Assembly: GCA_900239685.1 (NCBI GenBank)
Contig: OENT01000835.1
Location: 1 to 64,000, forward strand
Direction: 5' to 3'
DNA from: Rotaria macrura
Taxonomy: Eukaryota; Rotifera; Eurotatoria; Philodinida; Philodinidae
DNA length: 64,000 nucleotides
The notes below the pieces were generated by a model, which was given only the letters and a program-made list of their open reading frames with translations, ran no database searches and was not told where the DNA came from. How positions within the stretch are numbered: position 1 is the stretch's first letter; the number at the start of each line of letters is the position of its first letter. The position numbers were made by a program, and so were the translations under genes. Below, one piece after another: positions 37,805 through 49,923 of the stretch.

Positions 37805-40783
37805 CTATCCACAATGTGAAATACCTAAGGATGATCCCGTTATTGGTGACAAATGCATCCATGCACGCATGGCATTGATAACAGGTATATCACGATGTGT
37901 ACGTGTGTAGCCATTGCCCGCATAGGCACAAGCCATTGCATCATGTGCTTTTATATAAGGTACTGATTTACGACACGATGTACATGTGACAGTACATAGA
38001 TCACACGATGATTTTCCATCGGGAATACCAAGATCGCCATGAGTATGATAGTAAGATGAAAGAATAAATCGAATAGGCCAATCATCATTGTTGTTCTCTG
38101 CACCGTTTGGACTCGCAAAAAGTCTAACTTCAAAGCTACGATGATCTGATACAGGACAATTCTTAACAAGAACACAACCAGCATTAGCCATGTCACGACT
38201 ACTCGACCCTGGATTCTGTTGATCATGATCATCATTTTGAATGACAACACGATGGCGAGATACGGTAGGATTGTTATAGGGTTCTTTTGGATAGAGACCA
38301 TCCCACATCTACTAGTTATCATTTTTACAATTCGATTCGATGATGAATTATCAATAACAAACTTACCTTAATTTTATTGACTTCAGACATTGAACCGAGA
38401 TCATTCTTAAGAATATTTTCGAACATAGTGCCGTACCATGATGGTCCTTGCCAAATAACACCAGCTTCTCCGCCTTTCATTATAAAACGATAAGTAAATA
38501 GAGGCAAAAGGTTAGAATATGAAGCTAAAATTTCTATGGACATAGATTTATACCTGTAAGAACTTCAAGCCAAACAAAGAAATCGTCTGGTAATGTTCCA
38601 CCCATTTTTCGTTGAACTTTTTTCATGATTGCAGATATATCTTCCGGTGACATGTGTTTAGCTGCATCAACACGAAAACCACTTGCACCCAAGCTTAGCA
38701 TATCGACAAGGTACGCTGCTTGACGTTCACGTACATTATCTCGCGATGTATCAAGATCAGTGAGACCAACAAGCCAACCATTATTCAAAATAAATAGATC
38801 AGACCAAGAGCCAAGTACACGATCACAATGAAAATCTTCAGGGCCAATAGCAGCACCAGGAAATTCGTTCGATGGTGCTTTGCCTGTATTTGGATTATAT
38901 TGATAAGTGTATGCATGGGTGTAAAACGGTGATTGTCGTGCGTCTGGTGCACTGCTTGTTTTGTTACCCCATTTCACACAACCATTTGGATTTCTGTGTT
39001 GATTCATATCGTTACCAGCACCAGTAAAATGATTCAATACTGCATCAATATAAACTCGAACACCATAGCCACGACATGTATTGATCAAGTCACGTAATTC
39101 TTCTCGTGTACCCATTCGACCATCTAATTTATATGATACTGGTTGATACCTAACGTAATAAGCATGACGATCGTTTTTCTATGAAAAATAATCAAATCGT
39201 TATCAGTTGACTTACATAAAGTACCATGGATTCATTGCATCTTCAAATGGTTGTGCTGAAAGTAATTGTTCATGAACTGGAAAAAGTTTTACGCCTAAAT
39301 AACCAGCTTTACTAAGAAATTCACATTCTTGTTTTATGTCATTATGAGGCCATCCAAACATTTCGGCTACAGCACCTTTTTGTCCATTACGATAATCACC
39401 TGATCGACTAGCAATAGGTCTTGCATTCCAAATGAAATCAATGTCGGGCAATTGTAATGTTGAACCATCACTTCCTGAAACGGTTGCCTGTAAAATACCA
39501 GTAAACGAGCTCGTAAACCGTTTGCATCTATCTGATTGAGCAATGCCATCAAATAAATATGTTAATGTCACTGAACTCTGATAACGATGTTTTGTTTCAA
39601 GGCAAACATCAGCTGAACGACGATCCGTACCCGTATAAATGATATCAGCATAGCCAACCAGTGTATGATAATTTTGATAGGATGATTGATAACCATTGGT
39701 GCCAGGCTTGGGCGTTTGCCAACGTTTAAGATCTGCACCTGGATTTGCTTGAAATTGAGAACCACCCTGACAACTTTCCTCTCTAAATACTTCACATCCA
39801 GCTAATTCATTTGGACAATCTTGTGAACATGTTTGATAGCTTTCATTTGGTTGGCAAGTACCATCACCACACACTGGACATCGTCCACAATCAGATGCAC
39901 ATGATTCACATGATTCTGCATCTTCACATTTGCCATCACCACAAACAGCTGGTGGACATGGACCACAATCAGTTAAACATGTTCGACATGTTTCACCTGA
40001 TTCACACTCGCCATTGCCACAAACAGTTGTCAATGGACGATTTGATAGTTGATTTGTAATAGGATCAAAGACAAGTTCGATGCTACCAGCTGCACTTGTA
40101 GAAAATCTACAATTACCACCATTGCCGCAACCAAGACTACCTGACCATGAATTGTCAAATGTGACTTTCCAGTCATAATTTTTATTTGGTGTTAAACCAG
40201 TAAGTGTAAGTATGTAAAGACACGATGATGGATCAAGTGTCATGAGACTATTTGCTTCTCCAGCAAGCCATGGAGCTGAACTACCTAATTCTGTTTGAAA
40301 ATCACCCGATGCTCGAACAATACGATTTTGGTATGGATTCGAACATGTTGGTACTGGTGTAGTAGTTGAAGCACCTGCAACTGTTGTTTGGTCACTACTG
40401 AGAGGAGTTGTCGTTAATTGTCCATTGTACGGATTATACATAAGCAGAACAATACCAGAAGAACCACTATTAAATTGACAATTTGCACCATTATTACATC
40501 CTTTATCGCCACCCCATTGTCCACTGAAAGCAACTTTCCAATCAAAGTTCGCATTGACTGGCAAACCTTGAACGATTTTTTCATATTGACAAGTTACTTG
40601 ACTGAGTGTCATGCGACCTTTAGTTTCTGCTGGTGACCAATTAACACCTTGGTCACTGCTGACTGAAAGAAAATTGCCAGCAGCAACAACTAGAACACCT
40701 TCGTGCGGATCTTTATCACATGCATTGGTGACATGATTAATGGAGACGAAGACGACAATTAGTACGGTACTGAGAAACAGCAT
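37805..40783 (-). CDS. secreted multidomain alpha-amylase, GH13 (924 aa)
   Basis: Hydrolyses internal alpha-1,4 bonds in starch or glycogen. Four exons: 40783-39216, 39149-38554, 38473-38367, 38308-37805; total 2775 nt. Signal peptide about 1-21. Two related modules follow (about 28-128 and 152-250), each with DWKVxF-x-W-G and a CxNGxNC pair, like the X25/SusE-type domains next to bacterial amylolytic enzymes. Three Cys-rich repeats (CGNGECESGETC type) occupy 255-324. The GH13 domain runs to the end: region I DAVLNH (Asp558), region II GFRVDAAKH (nucleophile Asp684), region III WLEV (acid/base Glu718), region IV NDDHDQQ (stabiliser Asp786). All three catalytic acids are present, so it should be active. 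The layout is not that of typical animal amylases and the gene may be of foreign origin, though it has introns. Confidence 0.93.
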
Positions 40784-42317
40784 TGCTGTAATAGAATGGG
40801 ATGATTTGAATTGAAAATAGAAAAAATATATAGAAATAGAACAGGTGTGGATTTATTCAGCATAAAAGCTATCGTTTTCAAAATAATGAAAGTAAATCAG
40901 GACGATTTCGTAACTTTACAGCGTGATACTAGGGTGTGGATGTGGGTGTTTTTCTATCAAAAGCCGGTGTCTTTCGAGGTAGTTGTGACCAGTACAATTG
41001 ATCCTATGCAATGAATAAGGTGAAATTAATTTTTAAATTATCACATGTAACGTTAGTTGTTCTGTCTAAGAAGCTTTGCCAAGTATTTAGTTACCATTGA
41101 AAGTTTGTAAATAGATTAATTCTTTTGAATTGCATTCTCTGTGTTTTTTATGCTTTGTTAATAAAAGATATCAACTTCAATCATCAAGAGTAGACTGAAA
41201 AAATCAGCAAAATATGATATATATATACCTGATTGTAAAATACGAATAAAAAATAATCGTAGCAACTGACTGTCATCACTTTCCATGTCGTTAAATTTCA
41301 AGTTCTCCTGTGATCTTTATTTTTGATAAATATAATATTTACTGATTCTTTCATTTTTTTCTATTCAAATCAATAAAATTTTCTACTTACTAATTAATAG
41401 TCTTAAATTTTATGATTATGAATTTGTGTGCTTTTGATTGTTTCATTTTGCTTCTCATCGTCATATCAATTCTTATGTTTTTACTCGATTACGATTGAAA
41501 ACTCTCATCTATGCAGTACTTATTCTCTCATGAATAAATTGAATATTTCATCATTGTTTTTTCACTTCTCTGAATTCTTGTGTGGATACTCTAAAGTAGA
41601 AAACAATATTGATACAGCTGTTTTCGATCTTTGGCAAAAGTCAAAAGAATACGAAATACTCACTATGGATTCATGTAACCTTGATGCAGTAATTTGAATA
41701 CGAGAGAAAAATATTATCAGCTAACCTAAAAGTCATATCATATAACACTTGTTTCATAATCGACGCCATAAATTTCTGGTCTTACCCCAAGAGGCATATG
41801 CACTCAAGCACAAAAATATCACAGTACGATAAATACTTATAGAATAACTTTAAACATTGATTTCTATCAACTCTACTGAATTTATTCAAACAGTTTGATC
41901 AATAAATATAATACAGACCATCTTTTAAAAGAAACTTCTACAAATGTTTCTGTTGCTGCTCGACTATTGTGCGTTTCAAATGAACTATAGATGGTAGTTC
42001 GAAATTAGTAAACATTGAGAAAGATGTAAATTGAAAATATGTTCTATTGTCATGAGAAAAGAAAAGTACCTTTTCCAAAGACTACAGATGCTGCTAGGAA
42101 ATACTTGACGTTTCGATTTGTTTAACTTTGCGAGATATAGAAAACTGTTTTGTGCCAGATCTTGCTACAATCTGAAACGAGTCAATATATTCTTACATAG
42201 TTTCTAGAATAAAGGTACAAATTGCTTCAACATAGACATATCATGTTCGATTTCTCATATTCTTTCTAAGGATTTCTTAAAATGAAATTCTATTCAAATC
42301 AAAAGCAGATATATATA
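40784..42317. other. intergenic, presumed amylase promoter side
   Basis: AT-rich with no supported gene. A small GTGTGGATGTGGGTG tract occurs near 40934. Confidence 0.4.
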
Positions 42318-42952
42318 TAGTAGTGGCCAAAAATATATAACCACTTTATTTTTGATTTTTTTCTATGATACCAAATAGCTACCTGAAATCCAAATAGTGA
42401 TTCTGAAAGCCAATGAAGCATTCTGTTCAATGCGCTATGCAGCAGATTTTCATGAGTGAATTACGATGGAAGGATTTCTAGAAAACCAAAAACCATATTT
42501 TTCAAATTCTCGAAGACATTGTTGAAACAGATTTTGACAATACCATGTTGAAGAGCGAAAACTTCTGCAGAAAATGATGTGTGACAGAGTTTTCTACGAC
42601 CTTGCATTAAAAATCNNNNNNNNNNNNNNNNNNNNNNNNNNNNNNNNNNNNNGATTTTTAATGCAAGGTCGTAGAAAACTCTGTCACACATCATTTTCTG
42701 CAGAAGTTTTCGCTCTTCAACATGGTATTGTCAAAATCTGTTTCAACAATGTCTTCGAGAATTTGAAAAATATGGTTTTTGGTTTTCTAGAAATCCTTCC
42801 ATCGTAATTCACTCATAAAAATCTGCTGCATAGCGCATTGAACAGAACGCTCCATTGGCTTTCAGAATCACTATTTGGATTTCAGGTAGCTATTTGGTAT
42901 CATAGAAAAAAATCAAAAATAAAGTGGTTATATATTTTTGGCCACCACTGTA
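42316..42952. mobile_element. Tc1/mariner-type inverted-repeat element with a sequence gap
   Basis: Two inverted arms of 298 bp each (42318-42615 and 42653-42950) face each other around 37 Ns. The outer ends read TAGTAGTGGCC and, on the other side, CAGTGGTGGCC, followed by TA on both flanks, which fits the CAGT(G) ends and TA target duplication of Tc1/mariner elements. The arms differ at five positions, so they are diverged copies and not a simple assembly mirror. No transposase is visible; anything between the arms is hidden in the gap. Confidence 0.7.
42616..42652. other. assembly gap (37 N)
   Basis: Run of N at the centre of the inverted-repeat element. Apparent frames across it on both strands are mirror images of each other and not genes. 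Confidence 0.98.
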
Positions 42953-45362
42953 TATATATGCATGTTTCGAAACACGATCTTACTATTTCATTAATCTGTT
43001 TTCTCATTTTATAATGAGACATTACGCAAAGTGAACAGAAGAATTTTTCACTCAGAATCATTTTTACATCACTCCTGACCAAATGATACCGGTTTATTTC
43101 GTGATTCAAACATGACTCAACACTGACTAGTTTGGGTTATCGAGTAGTTAGGAAAAGACATTGTATTCTTTTTTGTGTCCAGTAAAATACTTCATAAATA
43201 ATTGAATTACATCACTTTTCTAGAATGATAATCATATGAACGTATTGAAAAGTTATCTTTAACTAAGTAGGTCAGGTTTGTATTTGTTTTAATACAATCA
43301 TAGATGAATATTCATACTATTGATATGCAATAAATTGCTACTGATCTATAAACGTAAACTTGAATAAAATTTGCAACATAAAACATTCAAAGAAGTTAAA
43401 CTTTCATTTACGTTCTTTTTCGATCTTGAGAGAAAACCAGAGCACGCGTTTTAATTCTACTATTTCGATAAAACTATTTGTCATGTATTGTAATGATCAC
43501 AAATAAATTTGCCTTGATAATTCTAGCAATTGTATTACTTCAATCAGTCAACATCCTGTAGCATTCTTATAACATCGCTAAGTATGTGTCATGTAGAAAA
43601 TTGTTTTTTGAGCGCTAAATAACACTTGCTTTGTGAAGTATACGAAGAGGAACAAGTATTTCATGGATCGAAATGTTTGATTTAGAATAGAAGCAGAAGA
43701 ATTGTGGCGAAAATGTTTTTCTTTAAAAAACATTTAACTGTGTCGACACACCTCTATTCTAGTTGATTTCATACATAGAAGGAATAGTTCAAACAATTTC
43801 AATTATCTTTGCATGACATCTCTATTCTATTTCAAGCTATTATGATGTCAGTATTATACAAGAAAGACGACAACTTTCTGTACATCTTTTACGTGCCTTA
43901 GAACGAAAAATCATATTGATACAACATCAGAAACTTTAACATATCTGCAATTTCGTGGGCTCCCTAATTTTCTCAATCACTGAATATTAGGTTTAATAAC
44001 AAATAAGACCTTCTTATAAGATTGTACACTCTAAAATTCAACAATATGAGACCAATGTAGAAAATCCTGATTCTTTACTGTGATCAATATGTTTTCTTTT
44101 TGAATCACATTTAACCATAAAAGATTTCCTTCGATTTAGTTTTTTTTTATTGTTAAGCAAATGATGTTTTTTGAGCAGCTGTTTCATTTCATAGAACCTA
44201 TTCGAAGGCCTCGGATATTGCAGTAAATATTTCGTAACTTTCAACTTTACATCGATAGTTTTTAGCATGTAGAAAGTCGTTCTTTCTGTTTTGAGGAAAG
44301 TAGCTCATCCTATTTTGATCAAACATAGAATTGACAGACGAAGAAAATTCAGAAAAAACACGGTTTCTCACATACTCTTAAATATTCGAAGTACGTTTCT
44401 TTATTTAATACAGATCAAGTTAATTAATAGATTTATATTTCTATCGAATAATAAGCCGAAGTTGTTTTGTTTTAATATTCATTTTAATGATTCATCCACA
44501 TTATAAATGATTTAAACCGATCAAAAGTCTAGTATATGTTTTATTATAATCACTAGTAAGTAGTTGATCAAGAACAATATTTTTATGACAGTATCAGAAA
44601 ATTAGCTGTATTTGTCTAATTTTTACAAAATCTCATTCACATATCACTATAGTTTTTCAACGTAGTAATCGTTAGGAAGATAGTGATCTCTATTGAATCT
44701 ATATATGTACGTACATAAATACTAAACGACGAAAAATCGAAGGAAATTCACGTACAAAATCCATTGATTATCTAGGTTCGAGACAATATTTATAAATATG
44801 TATATATGAAAATATTTTTATCAAATTAGCAGTTCTGAAAGAAAAACAACAGCTTATTCTGGCTTACACACCATTTCGATTAGAACAGGAACAATCGATA
44901 GGATTACATACAGTGCAGTCGATAGGATGATAATTAAAGTATAACTAAACTCAATTCAATATCAAAACGAAACACATATTCTATTCGTTTGTTGAAATCA
45001 AAACAGCGATAGTCCAAAAATGAAGTGCACGTGTTTTTGCATTGTAACAATCTTATTTCTTTTTACATAGCTTAATCAAACGGATATGTTCAATTTTTCT
45101 TTCAATGATTTCTATTCTATCTTCGACATTTCTCTCATGGGCAAATCAATGCTTTGTCGAAGGGAGCTAAATAATGACATACGCTGATCCCTCAAGTCAT
45201 ACATATGCATATATCGAATGGTAAAATAAATCACGCGAGCATAACCTTTCTTTTCAATACATAAACGCGATTTTACTTAGTTTTCTTTCTTTTCTTCTCG
45301 TGAATATAAAATAAACCATTTTTTTCTGTACGAGTCTTGTCACTTACATAGAAAAATAAAGA
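42953..45362. other. intergenic, nothing recognised
   Basis: 2.4 kb of AT-rich spacer before the THNSL1 gene. No convincing exon or repeat. Confidence 0.4.
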
Positions 45363-47783
45363 ATGCTACAGTGCCGTCTATACTACAATCAATATGCTGT
45401 GCACCTTCTCAAAGTTATCATTCGACAGTTCTCAAGTTCAAATGGGAACAAATCTAATACTAGTACGTTAATGCAAGATCGAAAAGCAAATTGGTATCGA
45501 AATGGATTAAATCGACCATTGATACCCGGTACAAATGCATTTCTAAAACGTAACATTTTTCTTATGTTAGTTTATTCATTTTATTGTTCAGTCAAATGAA
45601 TCGATTTCTATGAATTTTTTTTTCGTTTAATTTTTAAAGAGGACCTCCAGGTAGTGGAAAAACAAGTGTCGGAAAGGTATTAGCTCGTTTAATGAATAAG
45701 CCTCTGCTCGATATTGATGACAATTGGCTAGAACCACGATGGCAAACAAGTGTAGCATCAAAATTAACCGAACTTGGCGATGAACAATTTCTTGAAGCTG
45801 AAGGTCGTGAATTATTAGAATTAAATCATCACGACCATATCGTTTCATTGACGGGTTCAAATCCATTGCATAATCCATCCATGGAACATCTTTCTCGACT
45901 TGGTATATTCGTCTATTTGGATGTATCGCGAGAAACAATTTTAAATCGTTGTGAAATGATGCGTGTTGATCGTATTGTTGGACAACGAACAAAAACATTA
46001 AACGATATACTTGCATGGCGGGAACATATTTATGAAAAATCATATGATATAAGAATAATTGTCGGTAAAGATGAGACACCAACGGATATTGCAAAAAAAA
46101 TTCTTTATCAACTTGAACAACAATCAGCATCATATGAAACTACTCGAACTGGATATCAAACGAATAGTCAGCAATTTCTCGATGTTGTTAAACAAGGACT
46201 TGCGCCTGATGGTGGACTTTTTGGTAAGAAAACAACAATATCGAAAATATAAATTCATCATCGTATACATTTGAATTCTTTGAAGTTACACGTTCATTCA
46301 GTCGACTATCTCATGATGAATTACAACGTCTAGTTGGTTTATCCTATCCTGAAATTGCATTACGTGTTATGGAACGATTTCCACTTGGTACACTTCATTC
46401 ATCTCATTTGCGTGATTTACTTTGGCAAGCTTATTCAACATTTAACAATAAGCACATTTTACCAGTTCGTCATCTACGAAAAAATCAATTTTTAATGGAA
46501 ACTTTTCATGGACCAACAGCATCATTTAAAGATCTTAGCCTTCAATTGTTACCGCATTTAATGCAAGCGGCATTAGAGTTGATACCAAACAATGAAAATA
46601 GAACAACTCATTTAGGTGTTCTTGTTGCTACTTCAGGAGATACTGGTTGTGCAGTTCTTGATGCATTTTCTCGACTACCTGGCACACCTGTTATTGTTCT
46701 CTATCCCAACACTGGTGTATCTATTATACAACGAGCACAAATGCAAACAGCTGCAAGTAATGTTTGTATTTTAGGCGTTGATGCTGATTTTGATTTTTGG
46801 TGAGTCATTTTCATTATCAGCGTAATCTTTTCATAATGAATTTTAGTCAAACAACTGTTAAAGATCTATTTAATGATAGAAACTTTCTTGATGATATCAA
46901 TCAAATTTCACCTGGCCTACAACTATCATCAGCAAATAGTATCAATTGGGCACGATTTTTACCTCAAGTTGTATTTACTATGTATTCTTATTTACAACTT
47001 GTTGAACAAGGTGTCATTAAGTTAGGTGAACATATCGATATTTGTATTCCTACAGGTAATTTCGGTAATATGCTTGGTGCTTATTACGCCCGACAATTAG
47101 GTTTACCTATTCGACATTTAATAACGGCATCAAATGAAAATAATGTTATAGTTGATTTCATTCGAACAGGATCATACGATTTACGTCATAGATCATTTCA
47201 GAAAACAATTAGTCCTAGTATTGATATATTAATTAGTTCTAATCTTGAACGATTTCTTTATTTATTGTCGAATGGAAATTCTTCGATGGTTCAACAATAT
47301 TTTCATCAACTTTCGAGTGATCGTTATTTTAATGTCAACTCTAATTTATTAAAACGAATTCAATCTGAAATACAAGCTGGCTGGACAGAGAAATGCAAAT
47401 GTATAGAAACCATTAGAAATGTTTATAAAGAAACACAACAATTGATTGATCCACATACAGCTGTTGGTATCAACGTCGCTGACACATTTTCGAAACAAGA
47501 CAATGTACCAATGCTTATTTCAGCTACGGCTCACTATGGAAAGTTTCCTCAAACTGTATTATATGCTCTTGGTGATGATAATGAATTATTTTCATCAAAT
47601 GATATGTCAGTCTTATTGAAAAATTTACAAGAATTAAGATCATTCACACCGATGCATAATGAATTAATTCAATTACCTCGTAAATCTATCATACATACAA
47701 CTACAGTTGCAGCTCAAAAGTCAGACATCATCAAACAAATTAAGACATATTTAGAACGATTTTCTAATCAACATTTATCGTAG
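45363..47783 (+). CDS. THNSL1: threonine synthase-like protein 1 (745 aa)
   Basis: Two-domain protein of animals: an N-terminal shikimate-kinase-like P-loop domain fused to a PLP-dependent threonine-synthase fold. Four exons: 45363-45565, 45640-46223, 46286-46799, 46847-47783; total 2238 nt. The first about 25 residues are basic and hydrophobic (VHLLKVIIRQFSSS) and look like a mitochondrial presequence. The P-loop is GPPGSGKT (Lys75). The PLP Schiff-base lysine is expected at Lys344 in FHGPTASFKD; LVATSGDTG and PTGNFGN are further cofactor-binding motifs. Length equals the human protein within a few residues (743). Animals lack the rest of the threonine pathway, so the true substrate is uncertain; a phospho-lyase-type reaction as in the paralogue THNSL2 is one possibility. 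Confidence 0.93.
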
Positions 47784-49800
47784 CTTGTAGATAGTGAAAC
47801 AATAATAAAAATTCAAACAAAATTAAGAAAAATAAAATAGACGAAATTTTGGTTCATTATGTTCTTATCTTATTACTAATCAAAATTTTTTTTTCTCATA
47901 TCTATGATACGTACTCGAAAGATTTCTGATCAATTTGAGTTGTTTTTTTTTCGAACATGGTACCTTTTTCTTCTAGAATCTATGGTTTAGATCGATCGTA
48001 TAGAATCGACGATGCAAAAAAAAATCGAATCGTGTCTTTATATGATAATTGTATATTAGTAAGTAAGCAATGCGCCGAAACAGATAGATTTTGCATATGA
48101 AAACAAAGATAGATAATTTATAAAACTAACCGAACGATTTCTTTTTTATGTAATTCAGCAGAAGAACTAAATTCGAATGCTAAAATTTTCAAAGTTTTAA
48201 TTTAGTTACGATTATCACTAAGCAAAAGTCAATAAATAATACTTTATATGAGAAATTCCGAAAGTGGACAAGGATTTTAAATTCTTATAGCTATTTAAAG
48301 CTGAAAATAAACTTTATATCGTAGCTGAATTACTCGTTTTATGTTTGCTCGAATTTCACGTCACATGACTGCATCCATAAATACAATTTCTAATGATTGT
48401 CAACAATACCGAGACATGAAATCATGCACAAATCTTATTTCGAAATCGCTGCCATCTTGTGTTGGAATGCTGACAATTTAATTATATTTATATTTAAAAA
48501 TCCTTACCGATCCACAAAACTACGAGTTAATGAAAAACTCCCGATGATGTTAGAAAGAGTTTTATTCATTGACGGTTTTCAAATGCTTTGAAATATATAA
48601 GTTTATGGTTTAGTGACAATGTCGACTGTTTGAAATAATAGTCAAGGGTGATATCATATCAAATATAACTTCCGAGAATATACTATGAAACGATGAAAAA
48701 GTTCATGCGAATCGTTGAAGAGCTATAGCAGTTTCATTTCATGGCTGACTGACTTTTGGAACATCCTGTAGGTAGTAAGCTTTTCTTTCATGCCTTAAAT
48801 TCTTGAAATTTTATATATTAATCATGGCATTGTCAATTTTATTTTAACTACTATGAAAATAATATGAACAATAAATCACTAGACTATGACAATATGTAGA
48901 ATTTTAATCATATATATATATATATGTATGTCGTGTCTTCCTCCAAACAACTTATGACTAAATCATCTAGAATTATCGAATATAATTTTGATGTTGTATT
49001 AATAGTATTACAGGTCAATTTTTGTTTTACGTTCAATGTAATCGATGATTAGTTTTCTTTTTCTGTAAAATTTTTATTCATTATATTGGAATTTCCGATG
49101 TACACATTCCTAAAATGATCTGCATATGTTAAATATTCATCTTTTCTTTTTCTTTTTTGAGCTACTTATTAGAATAGCATCAACAATCTGCTAGAGTATT
49201 ATATATACTTCTATCATATCAAGACGATGATGGTGAGAATTACTCTAACCAATCAACTCATATACTATCTAATTACGATTCTTTCAAACATACAAGAAAC
49301 AGCTAATTTTTCTATCTTTTCTTACAAATAAATTTTTCATTTATCAGCAGTACCAAGACATTTTTTTACTCTACCTTTTCTCTCAAAGAAAAATACTAAA
49401 TCGATAAATCTTTCCATAGAAATGAGTGACTTGGACACAATAATTCATCTCTCTTATCAATCCAACTAAACATAGACGATTTCAATCATGATTCAATCGA
49501 CGTCAATGTTCATCATGTTCATGATCATCTTTCATTTTTCTTCTTACACATCTTTATCTTTATTTGAACAAATAAGCAACAAGACATAGAAAAAACCAAA
49601 GGAATATTTCATTCCATTCGATATCAAAGAAAATTAATTCTTTTCTACTCATACTCGCATTCATTTATACTATAGCTTTTAGTCCACCCACTAACATGAC
49701 CCTGTTCATATGTGTGTAAAGAATATTTTAACAGAGAAAGAGAAAGGAGATGGAGAAAGAGGGAGAGCGAGAACGTCAAGTGATCCGACACTATTCGACT
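47784..49800. other. intergenic upstream of the nuclear receptor
   Basis: Two kilobases with no supported gene. It contains TA microsatellites (about 48913-48924) and, close to the receptor gene, a GA-rich tract (about 49733-49772). Confidence 0.45.
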
Positions 49801-49801
49801 T

Positions 49802-49850
49802 TTATATAAAGCGGATTTGTCGTTCTCATCGTAATTAATATTTGCAAATC
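49802..49850 (+). promoter_or_regulatory. candidate core promoter of the NR2F gene
   Basis: TTATATAAAG at about 49802-49811 matches a TATA box and lies some 115 bp before the ATG at 49924. ATTTGCAAAT, an octamer-like palindrome, follows near 49840. A GA-rich tract is just upstream. Assignment rests only on motif and position. Confidence 0.4.
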
Positions 49851-49923
49851 AAGAGCATGTGTATTATTGTACCTTTTTGATCGTATTGATTTTGACTTTG
49901 AACAGACAATCGGAAAGATCGAC

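Noticed and set aside
42461..42807. Two 77-codon frames reading through the N gap on opposite strands
   Set aside because: They are mirror images produced by the inverted arms of the element, and the middle residues are unknown.
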